Notes under the pieces: generated by a model | The model's database searches: none | What the model saw: the letters and a program-made list of their open reading frames with translations, nothing else | Told to the model about the DNA's origin: nothing | Shown here: one piece after another, positions 12,247-23,200 of the stretch | Position numbering within the stretch: the stretch's first letter is position 1 | How the letters are laid out: every line of letters starts with the position of its first letter | NCBI RefSeq assembly: GCF_021155775.2 | Contig: NC_060232.1 | Location: 33,347,089-33,411,088 of the forward strand | Direction: 5' to 3' | Length of the DNA stretch: 64,000 nt | Origin: Neodiprion pinetum | Lineage: Eukaryota > Arthropoda > Insecta > Hymenoptera > Diprionidae | Translations under genes and position numbers: made by a program

Positions 12247-13350
12247 ATGCGGTTTATATTCGCGAGTTATAAATTACTCTCTTTATTCGTAATCCGGTGT
12301 TCCGGTGATTCTGAGCTAGCGGTGAAAACATTTAACAAAAGTGGCGATGACAATATATTGGAATGCTTCGAAGCGTTGATATCTACTACGCGCTGGGTAG
12401 GACAAGATTCCTTAATAATATCCAACGCGATGGATATAGCGGGAAATGATTTATTCAAACGACATCTCAACGTTGCGTGAAAGTTATACTCTGCACAAAG
12501 AAAGATCACCTTGCCAGGTTTTTCGGATTTGATGCTGTTTACTAACAGTTCTGATAGTCTGGACGAAAATTTACGTCTAATTGACAACTAAGGAATCCAC
12601 TGTTGTACCAAGTACGTGATTATCGTGGCGGAGAACTTTGCAAATTTAGATGACATCAGGAAGGCTTGAGTGGGAATCCCGGCAGCGATGTGGAGCTTGG
12701 ATGAAAGTCGCGGTGTTAACTGGTGTCTTGCAAAGAAGACGTTATATTCATTCTCATTTATGTTCCTGATATAATTGTTCCCAGAGAAATTATTGGCCAT
12801 TCAGGATTGCGTCCAAAGTTTTTCAGCTATTCTCGAAAACGTCGCACAACGTCAGCTTCGCATCGAATTTGCTGGAACAGGAAAAATGTTATTGGGTGGC
12901 GCCGGTGGTCGACATCATGACCATTATTGCTGAAAAAATTAACATGAAACTAAATTTGTTACCGTGTGAACCGGACACTTGGGTTTTGCCCGCGGATGAG
13001 GTAATTTAGTGAATACTCACAATCAGTCCAAATAGCTTTATCCGCAGAAAGTAAAAGCGAATCTGTATAAATGTCCCAGTACCTTGTTAACCAAAAATTC
13101 TTGACGCGACCTCCGCGTACATGGAGGCGTGGCTCGGTTTTGGCTATATTACTGGTGGTCTCGAACTTTCCTAGAAGACTTTCGCGTGGCCATTATCCAT
13201 TACAGTGAGGATATTTGCGCAATGGACATTTGTTCTATTCTGCATTTTAGTCATCGTTGCGATCCGATGTTGCCGGCAAAAAATCGTCTCTGATAAAATG
13301 GCAATAGTCGACTTCTTTAGCATTTTGCTGGGCATCGCCAGAATGTTTTG
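12247..13350 (+). pseudogene. Ionotropic receptor B, truncated pseudogene (sister of IR D)
   Basis: The frame opens with MRFIFASYKLLSLFVIRCSG and aligns along its length with IR D (16770-18751), for example ECFEALISTTRWVGQDSLII against ECFEALMSITEWAGQDLVII. Damage is clear. A TGA replaces Trp at about 12478-12480, a TAA appears near 12589, and about 100 nt are missing after CKEDV (near 12740). In the second exon a TAG replaces Trp of the ELPWKN motif near 13170. The exon 1 donor (GATGAG/GTAATT) is still recognisable near 13000. Similarity ends abruptly near 13350, in the stretch that follows M1 (GIAR in B, GTAR in D). The rest of the pore, the S2 lobe and M3 are gone, and the duplicated block carrying IR C begins about 20 nt later. 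Confidence 0.85.
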
Positions 13351-13372
13351 TTGAGCTGAGAGCAAAGTTTGC

Positions 13373-16050
13373 TCGGAAACTAAGCTTTGAGCGGATTAAT
13401 AACATGATAAACATATTTCGAGCTTAATTATCATGCCAATTAGCGTTGCCATGGATTAAATGAAACTTTGAATGCAGTTAGCGTCGAGCTGAAGTGCGTA
13501 ATTAGCGTTATGAATCGAAGGCTAATTTCAATTAAATCAAGAGCGCTCGATTTCAGCGTTTCTCGCTGCAATGGGCAAATCCTAATTCCACGAACTGGAA
13601 AGTGCATCAAGGTTTTAAATTCTGCTGTGCAGCTTTTCTTATGCAACGTGTTTGCATACTGTCGAAAATTACAAGTAATTATAACTGCTTATTTACTATT
13701 TTCATATTCACAATCAGATCTGTTGCTTCGATTGAATTTCATCCTCAACACTTTGTCAATCACTCGTAAAATTATCCTGCTTTCACACCATCTGCGAACA
13801 ACTAGTTATGAAATTGATATTTTTGCGAATCCCTACATGAAGCTAACAAAAAGTAAACGAGTCAAGTCACACTTCAGGCATTGTGAGTACCCATCGATTT
13901 AACATGACTTGTTTGCTTAAACTATGCTTTCGGAAAAAATATATATTATGTATAATAATTGACATGGAATACGCGTTAACTGGAATGTATCGAGGAATTT
14001 TCCTTCAAAATCTTCATTTATCACGTGTTCTGCTCACAGTCAAGAGTAAAAATATGCGGTTACTCGCATGCTGTGCGTTATTGTTTTTGGTGTCAAATCG
14101 ATGTTCACATGGGTCGATGATACTGTATGAAAATGAAACGATAGATGATAATCAGATTGGTATTAAATGCTTGGAGAGCTTGCTGGATACCACGATTTGG
14201 GACAGTCACAGTTTCGTTATAATTTTCGATCACGACGAAGCGGTAACAGATACATTCTTTCAAGGAAATTTAAATTTCTCTTGGAGATTCGTAAAATCAA
14301 CAAGTAAAACTGTCCTGTCGGGTTTTACTAACGTGATACTTCACATGAACAACTTTGAAAGCTTGAACGAAACTTTAAGCTCAATTGATATCCATCGAGT
14401 GGATACCTACGCCAAGCTCGTAGTCAGATTGAGAAAAAGATTCACGGATGTCGATGAAATAAGAAGGTCCTCGACTGGGACTGCAGACGTAATGTGGAAT
14501 TTGGATAGAACGCGAGTCGTTTATCTGGTGCCTTGCGGAACGGAAATTCTCGTCATGAGGTCTCTTCCGTTTGCAAAAAACTGTCGACCTGGCGAACTTG
14601 AGGTCTTGGACGTTTGGACTGAAAACGGTTTTCAGAAGAACGCTGAATTGTTCCCAGACAAGATATTGGAGGTAAACGGGTGCGTGCAGAACTATTCGCT
14701 CCTCTTGAACGACTCTAGCCTACTTCAGGGTCGCATAGAGATCACGGAAACGGGAGAAACGGTGGCTGGTGGTGTCGGAGCAAGACTGGCGTCCATTATT
14801 GCTGAAAAAATGAACATGGTGATACATTTATTGCCGGAAGCACCGCAAAGTCTTGAAGAGCTTCACGATCAGGTGAGAAAAAGATGTGGATTTGTCTTCA
14901 GTCAGGTGTGGTTCTTTTACCTTTGCCGCAATTGTTATTGCAGATTAAACAAGGCGAGTCGTTGTTCTCGATATCAGGGAATATTCCCGTCGCCATGCTA
15001 ACAGAAGATTTGCAATATATATCGGGATACATGGAAGAGTCGCTCGGTTTCGGCTATATCAATGGCGATTCGGAAGTTTCCTGGAAGAATTTGATCTGGC
15101 CCTTAACTAGCCAAGTGTGGGCGTACACGGGCTGCACTCTTATACTCTTTTCCGGCCTAGTCGTTGTGGCAAACCGATACCACAGACGGAAGGTGAAGTC
15201 TGATAAATTCGGGATAATCGATTCCCTCGGCATGCTTTTTGGAAACCCCAGAAGCCTGCCGCGCACCGGCTTTATGAGATATTTGGCTGCGATCTGGATC
15301 TGCTACTCGTATCTGATGGACGCATCGTATTCCTGTGGCTTGGTCAGTTTCCTGACAAAGCCAAAGGAGAAGCGCGTTTTAAATACCCTCGAAGAGCTGC
15401 TTGCTGCCGGTATTGAAATCGGTGGCGGGAATGTGGGGCAAGAATTTTACAATGATCCTTCAGATCCCATCATGAAGAAAATTTACGATCAATACCAAGT
15501 CTGGTCAAGCACCGAAATCAACGAGCGTCTCATCGAAGGGCACTCTGCCGTTCATATTTTCACCTCTACTCTCTACATATATAACACGGATTACAGTGGT
15601 GTAGTATTCACTTGCGACTATAAGAAATACTGAGAATAAGCCTTTTTATTTCATAAATTCATGAAAAAAAAATTACTTTTGTCTTCAGACAAGCTTAACC
15701 ACCAACTCCGCATGTTGAAAGAGAAAGCCTGTACCTTCCATGCTCCAATCCTCATGAGGAAGGGATCGCCGTTGGAAGACGAGGTGTTTTTCTACGCTTT
15801 ACAAGCAGTTGAAAGTGGACTGCCCCTGTATTGGTTGCATCAATACACGCGTAAGCCAGTTGCGGACGAAAGGTTCGGTGATGCGGGGCCAATGACAATT
15901 TCAATGATGCACGTCCGAGGAATATTCTGCCTCCATGGTCTCCTGCTAACTTGCAGTTTTGTAGTTTTTCTGGCTGAACTCATTTTTCACAAGCACTTTT
16001 CCAGTCCGGTATCTAAATCAAAGGATTCTGTACATTAATGAAGTATTTTC
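13373..16050 (+). repeat. Duplicated block, copy 2 (carries IR gene C)
   Basis: Counterpart of 8827-11500, with the same order and spacing (offset about 4553 nt). The 5' border falls right after the truncated end of IR B, so this block now takes the place where the 3' half of B should be. Most differences from copy 1 are single bases. One cluster of changes lies in exon 3 (about 15772-15805). Confidence 0.8.
14054..16038 (+). CDS. Divergent ionotropic receptor (IR) C, complete; near-identical to A
   Basis: Exons are 14054-14872, 14944-15598 and 15689-16038, the same lengths as in IR A (819, 655 and 350 nt) and 607 aa. Signal peptide, S1 end (GGVGARLASIIAEKMNM), M1, the SYSCGLVSFLT pore-end motif and M3 are all present, so the channel looks functional. 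Differences from A are mostly single substitutions in the ligand-binding part (for example QGNLNFSWRFVKSTSKT against QRNSNFSWRLIKSTSRT), where selectivity would be set. In exon 3 a compact block reads SPLEDEVFFYALQA in C but SPFATGVRRYALHA in A. The frame also stays open upstream to 13883, as in A. Tandem position and orientation suggest shared or similar regulation. Confidence 0.88.
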
Positions 16051-16258
16051 TATTTACTGTTCAACTAGTAACGTCGACTTCGTTTATATGTAAATGACGC
16101 TTGGAACTTCATGCTTGCTTGCATTAAATTAATAATTCGTAAATATTCGCACTCGGCTGATGGAGCTTTTTAGCCTCGATGAGTTTTTTTGCATTATACA
16201 TTCATCGAGCAACACCAGTATAATCGATTTTACGATTGTTTGTAATACATTTTCAGTT

Positions 16259-16264
16259 AATAAA
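16259..16264 (+). terminator. Candidate polyadenylation signal of IR C
   Basis: AATAAA about 220 nt after the stop codon, at a position equivalent to that downstream of IR A. Confidence 0.4.
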
Positions 16265-16269
16265 AAATT

Positions 16270-16720
16270 TATGCAATGACAAGTGAGGGCTGATATGAAG
16301 CTGAGATACCCTGAAGAAATAATAACTCCGAATATCGAGGTACGCTGTCACGTTCTTATCTACTCTTGATCACTCGGAATTTATTGGTGACAAAAAAAAT
16401 GTTTCTTACCTAGAAAGTATAATATCAGTTACAAAATTAAAAAGAAAGTCAAAGCCCAGCGACTTCATTTCTCAGTAGGGAGGATGAAACCCTTGATTTC
16501 TTGTACCACGGTATGACTTGTCATACTTTATCAATACTTTTATGCGTAGAATAACCCAACGGTATTAGGCACATTTTGATAAATTTGGCGAGTTGACAGG
16601 ATCGTTCATTATGCATTACGCGCAAATGAACAGCCGTACGTTTTCCTTAAGAGATTACATTTCCCGGCATGGCGGCATTTAATTAGGAATACATTGTCGA
16701 AACGGTACAGTTGTTTTTCA
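16270..16720. other. Spacer between IR C and IR D
   Basis: No gene is seen. The last ~170 nt before IR D match the upstream of IR B, which suggests a conserved promoter that travelled with the gene. Confidence 0.5.
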
Positions 16721-16769
16721 TACTGTGTCGAGTACGAAGCTGCGTAAGTACAATTCGGCAAGAGTCGAT

Positions 16770-18751
16770 ATGCAGTTCATACTTGCGTGCTATACGTTAC
16801 TCCTTTTATTTCCAAACCGATGTTTCTGTGATTCTGAAATAGCGATGAGAACATTTAACGAAAATGGCATTGTTGTTTCCGAATGTTTCGAGGCATTGAT
16901 GTCTATTACGGAATGGGCGGGTCAAGATTTGGTAATAATATCCGACGAGATGGATAAACTGGCAAATGATTTCTTCAATCGAGATCTAAACGTTGGCTGG
17001 AAGCTGTACTTTGGAAATAAAAGGATTACCTTGACAGGTTTTTCGGACGTGATTCTGTTCACGAACAGCTTTGATAGCCTGACCGAAACTTTGGAAATAA
17101 TCGACATCCGAGGAATGGACTGTCGTGCAAAGTACGTGATTGTCGTGGCGGAGAACTTTGCAAATTTGGATGACATTAGAAAGGCTTCGGTGGAAATCCC
17201 GGCAGCGATGTGGAGCTTGGATAAGACTCGCGTCGTTTATCTGGTGCCTTGCAAGGAAGACGTTATGGTCATGACATACTTTCCGTTTGTCAGAAACTGC
17301 GAAGTGGGAGATCTCCAAGTTTTAGATATCTGGAGGCAAAATGGCTTCGCATACGGAGCTGAATTATTTCCAGAGAAGATGTTGGACATTCACGATTGCG
17401 TCCAGAATTTTTCAGCCATTGTAGAAAACGCCACGCAGCTTCATCTTCGAATCGAATTTACTAGAACAGGAAAAATGGTATTAGGTGGCGTTGGCGGTCA
17501 ACTCATGACCATCATTGCCGAAAAAATGAACATGAAGCTAAATTTATTACGGTACGAAGTGGACACTTGGATTTTGCTTGTGGATGAGGTAATTTAACGA
17601 ATACTTACTCCAATTACGTTTGCCCGCAGAAAGTAAAAAGAAATCTGTACTAGTTTTCGTCTATAGATAGGAGAGGGCAAGTCACTTTTCTGGTTCTCCG
17701 GAAACATTCCAGTACTTTGTCAACTGCAAATTCTTGATCCGACTTCCGCGTACATGCAAGAGTCGCTCGCTTTTGGCTATATTAGTGGTGGTTTCGAGCT
17801 TCCCTGGAAGAATTTCGTTTGGCCATTATCTATCCCAGTGTGGAAATTTGCACAATGGACCTTTTTGCTATTTTGCGTTTTAATCATAGTGGCGAACCGA
17901 TGTTGCGGGCGAAAAATCGCCTCAGATAAACTGGGAATACTCGACGTCTTTGGAATATTTTTGGGCACCGCTAGACCATCGCCACGAAGCAATTACGGCA
18001 GAAGTTTATTTGGAATGTGGATGTTTTACTCTTACTTGATAACCGTGTCGTACAACAGCGGGTTGGTCAGTTTTCTCACCACTCCGAACGAAATAGGCAT
18101 TATTAACACTTTCGAAGAGTTACTTGCCAACGGCATGCGTTTTGGTGGTGGGAAATTTCATCGGGAGTCCTACCACGACGAATCGGACCCTGTAATGATG
18201 GAGATTTACAATAAATTTGAGATCTGGTCGACAAGCGAGGCCAGGACTATCTTTTTAAAAAAACAAGGAGCTACCGGGGTTTTCACCTCATCAGTCTACG
18301 CATACAACAGTAATTTTGCCAGTATGTACGTCGTTTAATAGTTATAAAAATTACCGGTTTATGTTGTCCGGAGTAAACCTAGTCATCGAATTCGTCCAAA
18401 CAAATTCCTTTCATCTTCGCAGGTTATCGCAAGGAACCGCTTCGTTTGTTGACGGAAAAAGCCTTCACATTTCACGTTCCAATCTTCACGAGACGTGGAT
18501 CACCTTTTGCAATTCCTTTGCGGCGTTATGCGTGGCAAGCAATTCAGGGGGGCCTGAACAACTACTGGCTCTCTTGGTACACTCGTAATTCGAGTTATAC
18601 AAGAATCTACGACAAAATTGTATCTCCTATCACCATACCGCATCTGCGAGGGATTTTCTATTTTCATATTACCGGACTAAGTTTGAGCTGCGTCGTTTTT
18701 TTCGGAGAACTTGTTGTTCACAAGCGTTACTCGGGGCGAGCTGCTCTTTGA
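16770..18751 (+). CDS. Divergent ionotropic receptor (IR) D, complete
   Basis: Exons are 16770-17588, 17667-18321 and 18423-18751, giving 600 aa. Exons 1 and 2 are again exactly 819 and 655 nt although the sequence is clearly diverged from A and C, so gene structure and indel-free length are conserved. The donors are GTAATT and GTATGT and the acceptors CTATAG and TCGCAG. The protein has a signal peptide (MQFILACYTLLLLFPNRCFC), an S1 end (LGGVGGQLMTIIAEKMNMKL), M1 (KFAQWTFLLFCVLIIVANRC), a pore/M2 end of SYNSGLVSFLT, an S2 lobe with ESDPVMMEIY, and M3 (IFYFHITGLSLSCVVFFGEL). The ATG at 16770 opens the signal peptide; an in-frame ATG at 16725 is less likely. The final exon is shorter than in A and C by 21 nt at the tail. 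Confidence 0.87.
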
Positions 18752-18759
18752 TTCTCGAC

Positions 18760-19190
18760 TCTCAGTTCAATTTTTTTCAGTCACATTGACTTATAAGTTA
18801 CAAACATGGTCAATTAAATGGGTAATGTACGTTTGCGGTTCAAAGTTTGCATTATAAATCTAAGGTGGATGTTCTAATTATTGAGTACCTCAATAATTCA
18901 TAATCATGGAAAATGAGATGCCGAATAATGAGGGCCTAAGGCGGCAATGATTAGGAAATATACATTATTACAATTTACACAGTAACTACATACCATGTAT
19001 TTACTACTAAAATTTTGGTTCCCGTTGTGAAGCGTATATTTGAGTTAAGCGTGTTACATTTGACTTGTACAATAATAATGACTACTCCATCCCGCAATAC
19101 CCGATAGATTATATTCCCAAGATATTTAAAGTGTTCAATATAATATAAGTTAGCGAACACCATTATGCGTCTGCAGACCGTCTTACAATG
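18760..19190. other. No gene seen
   Basis: AT-rich spacer after the IR array. No exon chain or RNA gene recognised. Confidence 0.45.
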
Positions 19191-19196
19191 TTAAAT

Positions 19197-19425
19197 AGAA
19201 ACACCCGCATTCGCGCAAGGGACAAGGAAAACTGCAGAAAACCTTGTCCGGGTGTAGCCGGAACCGAATTCTAGCCTCAGCTCGTCGATACAGCGCCTGA
19301 ACGCCGTGGACACATCTTACAATTCTTGCGAGTTGCCGCTTAGGTCGCCGGACAGGCTTTGGATTGGAACTCGGATCCTCCCGCTCCGCAGCCTCGCACG
19401 CTACGTGCTACGGTCCGTTATTAAT
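19197..19425 (-). mobile_element. tRNA-derived SINE-like element
   Basis: A ~230-nt GC-rich island stands out in very AT-rich flanks. Read on the minus strand it begins with a tRNA-like segment (GTAGCGTGCGAGGCTGCGG near 19408-19390). This is followed by GAGTTCCAATCC at 19372-19361, which resembles a pol III B box (GGTTCGANTCC) with changes. Further along there is a hairpin (GGACAAGG..CCTTGTCC, about 19219-19248). This order, tRNA-like head then unrelated body, is typical of SINEs. No poly-A tail or target-site duplication was found, so the borders are approximate. Confidence 0.4.
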
Positions 19426-19429
19426 CGAT

Positions 19430-20226
19430 TGGTAATTAGTAAAATGATCCCAACAAAAAAGTGAAATTTATCTTACCCCAATGTAATTAATTATTGAAAT
19501 GTGTCAATTCTACATCTATTACGATTCATGTTGTACATGTTACATTTTAAAAATGCAAAAATTTATAATTTTTATAAAGCATACAATGTGTTAAGTAAAT
19601 AATAATAGATAATAGGCGAATAGCTGAAATTCATATTTCGTCAATGGTATCGCATGTCAAATAATAAGGAAAAGAATCTGATTATTATGAAATCATATTA
19701 TATGGCACATCAATGTTTGTATCAGCAAGTGTTATTACTGTGGTAAATATTATCGCTTCAACTCTTCATTTTGAAAAAAAGAAACGTTTATGATCAAGTA
19801 TACGACAATTACTTTGAAAAATAAAAAATTTTGAATACATATTGCAAAATATCGACCACGCAACTAAATACCAAAGACTACGTATGAGATCAACGGTTAT
19901 AAAAATATCCAAGTTCTTCTTCTCAGCAGTACTATTTTGGTTGTTCAGTGGCGGGTGTCTCCTTTAGCAATTGGTTTTGCTGGGGGAAATTTTTCGCCCT
20001 GGCATCCGGTTCTATATAAAATGATAAATAATAATTTCCCTTCATTGACATCCAACCCATTAGCAATCTGGGGAAAAAAGAATTTGTTCATAGATTATTT
20101 GGTTAGCGGAAAACTAATCGGCAGTTGATATAAAAAAAATATATATATACATACAATATATAATACTATAGTTATTCCGGTATGGTACAAATACTGTATC
20201 ACGTGAATTTACATTGTATACAAAAT
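19430..20226. other. Non-coding; 3' flank of the RS-rich gene
   Basis: Very AT-rich DNA just beyond the stop codon of the minus-strand RS-rich gene. The part next to 20226 is probably its 3' UTR. No other gene is seen. Confidence 0.4.
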
Positions 20227-23200
20227 TTACATACTGCCTCCTCCACGTCCTCTACGTTCCCCCTGTCTGTACCATCCTCCACGTCCTCTAGGTGCCCCCA
20301 TTGAGGGTCCTCTGAATGGGCGGTATGGGTATCGTATTCGGCGTTCGTCCCATTCATCGTGTGAGTAGGCGCTAAAATATGGAAATGGAGGTCCCAAGGG
20401 TTGTATTGGACGTCGCGGATATTGTGGCTGAGGAGCCGGGTTTCGCTGCAAGAGATTTAAGCGTGAAAAATTTACTTGTGTCTATTAATCGAGTTGCACG
20501 AAGATGGCACACAAGAAAAATTATTGAACGTCGCAGTTTTGTTGAACTTTTGTCTACGGTCTTACACTCCTGCGTTACTTCAATACTGTTCTGACTATAT
20601 TACATGTCGAAATATCGAACAGTTTCTAGATTTCAAATTGTTTACTATCGCCAAAACAAATACTAGTAAATAAATGAACAAAAGAAGAATTGTATATTTT
20701 ACCAGTCGCCGTCGTGCTTGGTCATCTGGAGTCACAACGCATACAAACTGCTCTCCCAATGATCTTATCCAAGCTGGTAACGTGGGCATAGACCTGTTGA
20801 ATATGCATACATAGAATGAGAAAAATAACGAATCATGTTTAGTTGTTTCAGATTTCTTAAGAATAACTCTTATCTTTACTACGTTACTGTTTTTTTTCTA
20901 TAACGTTCGCTTAGAACAAGTGTGTGATGCCAAAATAGAAGTACACAAAAAAATCTAACTCTGGACATAAAACCACCACTTTTGAAGCCCCCGGGAGAGA
21001 GTCATCTGGGGTGGGCGATGGTTGTTGGCGTCGTTGACGATAAAGTTCCTGGTCAGCTGCTTCATCAGTTTCCCTATTTTTTGAGATACAAAATATATGT
21101 TTTGATTTCTTGATATGTTTTTTTCGAATGATTATGTTGAAACCAACGAGCTTGAGATGTTAACAAAATATAACAAGAAAAATAAAAACCTGTCATGTCT
21201 CTCGCGGATAGGACTCCTATTACGAATACCTCTCTCGTTGAATCTAAAGATGTAGACGTATTGAGCACGATAAAATTTGATATAACTTATAAAGTATGTG
21301 CTTCAAACATAGTCCTCAAATAAATGAAAATTAAATCTTAAATACATTGTAAGACTTCATGCATTTATTCGTACCAACGAGATATATTTAATACACCTTT
21401 CTAATCCTCGAATGAGAAATGGTGGTGAATATTGAAATTCTAAAACATCTCCTTATTTCGTGGAGTTTATTCAATTTCATTGTTGATTTGAAACGACTGC
21501 GGAAATTTCGATGATAATGCTAGACAAAAAGTATTCAAATTTGAAGAAATAAAATCAGACCTTGTCGGCGAGTCTTCATCAGACGATGGCGATTGGTCCT
21601 GTTCTCGTTTCATAATCCCCTGTGATCCAGTTGCCGAACGGGATTGTCTGTAATGTGTAATGAATACTAACGATTTTTAAAAATTGTTTCTCATAACTCC
21701 ATAAAACTGGATGGTTTATCTCAGAATATAATTCTATTGGTGTTCGTAATGTGACTTACGGATTACGTTGGTCAGAGCGATGTCCTGAGGTAGATGATGG
21801 TCTGCGTGGTTCTCTAAAAATATCAAAGAATTAAGAACAACGTAGTTCGCTACAGTGGGTGAAACATGTACTTTATACCGCTACGTGAAAATAAATAAAA
21901 GCGTATTATTATTCTTATAAAAAACTAAAATAAGTATATTAATATTTTAAAAATTCCTAAGCTTATGTGATAAGTTTAGCTTTTGGTATGCTTTACGTTA
22001 CTGTATTGAATATTGCAATACTATTATCCATATTAATTGCTTGCAATACTTTTATCCATATTTATTATAGCAATACGATTATCCATAGTTAGTATGTAAA
22101 TTACCATGAATATATCTGATATTTACGATACTTTTATCCATATTTAACACTTGCAATACTTTTATCCATATTTTCATTCATGCAATGATTTTATCCATAT
22201 TAAATACCTGCATTACAACTTATATTTATAACTCGCAATACTTTTCTTCGTACTATACACTATCAGTACATATTTGCGCATTACTCTTATTAGCTAAATT
22301 TGTTATGCTGTGGGTGTGTGCACTAGGCATTATTTCATATAGACGAAAAAATTTTTCGTAGCATGAATACGGGAACAGGAATAAAAATTAGAAATCATAA
22401 AACTATTGTTAGTTTCGAATTATCGCCGTAATGAATATTAATTTCTTATTCAATAAATGCGTCGCCTAATCATGGAGATATTTCAATTACGCCTATACAA
22501 CATACGAGTTTTGTAACTTAGAAATTAAACCATTTGGAATAGTTGTCCATTATTATAACATTCCTAACAAAAATAAATATAAACATATTAAACGGAGTTT
22601 TCGTTGGTATCAACTCGTGTTGATACAATAACAAGTTACAAGCATGGCAACATGATAGAATAATTGTTTAAACCATCATTTTTTGCTACCTCATGCTGTA
22701 AATAGTTACTGCATTTCGAGCAGTCCTGTAAACGCGTGTTACAATATACACAAAAAAATTCAAATCTTGATCCATTGATACGTAAACTTAAACGTAATTG
22801 AAAACCTTTGGTTACATACATATATAAATATATGCAAAAAATCTTCGAATTTCTAGCTGGAATGAAGACAATACCAGAGTTTTTCTGGAGACACACACAT
22901 ACATGTATGTATTACGTATCATATATGTCCATGTAGGTTAATTTTTCAACCATGTGTTCCCATAATGACTGAACAGCCACACAGGATTCCCCCATACATT
23001 TGTACAGTATATTGATACTCCGGTATCGCGCGTAGTACGCTCACGCAAGGTGACGAGTACGAATGAGATATAATACGCGTACACCCATTAATAAGTCATT
23101 TTTCTAAGCGCACCGTGCATAGCCGTGAAGCATACCGCATGTATAGTACACTTCAAAATTACGCGCGGTACGCTCAGCAGCGTGACCCGGTAGTAAGTAT

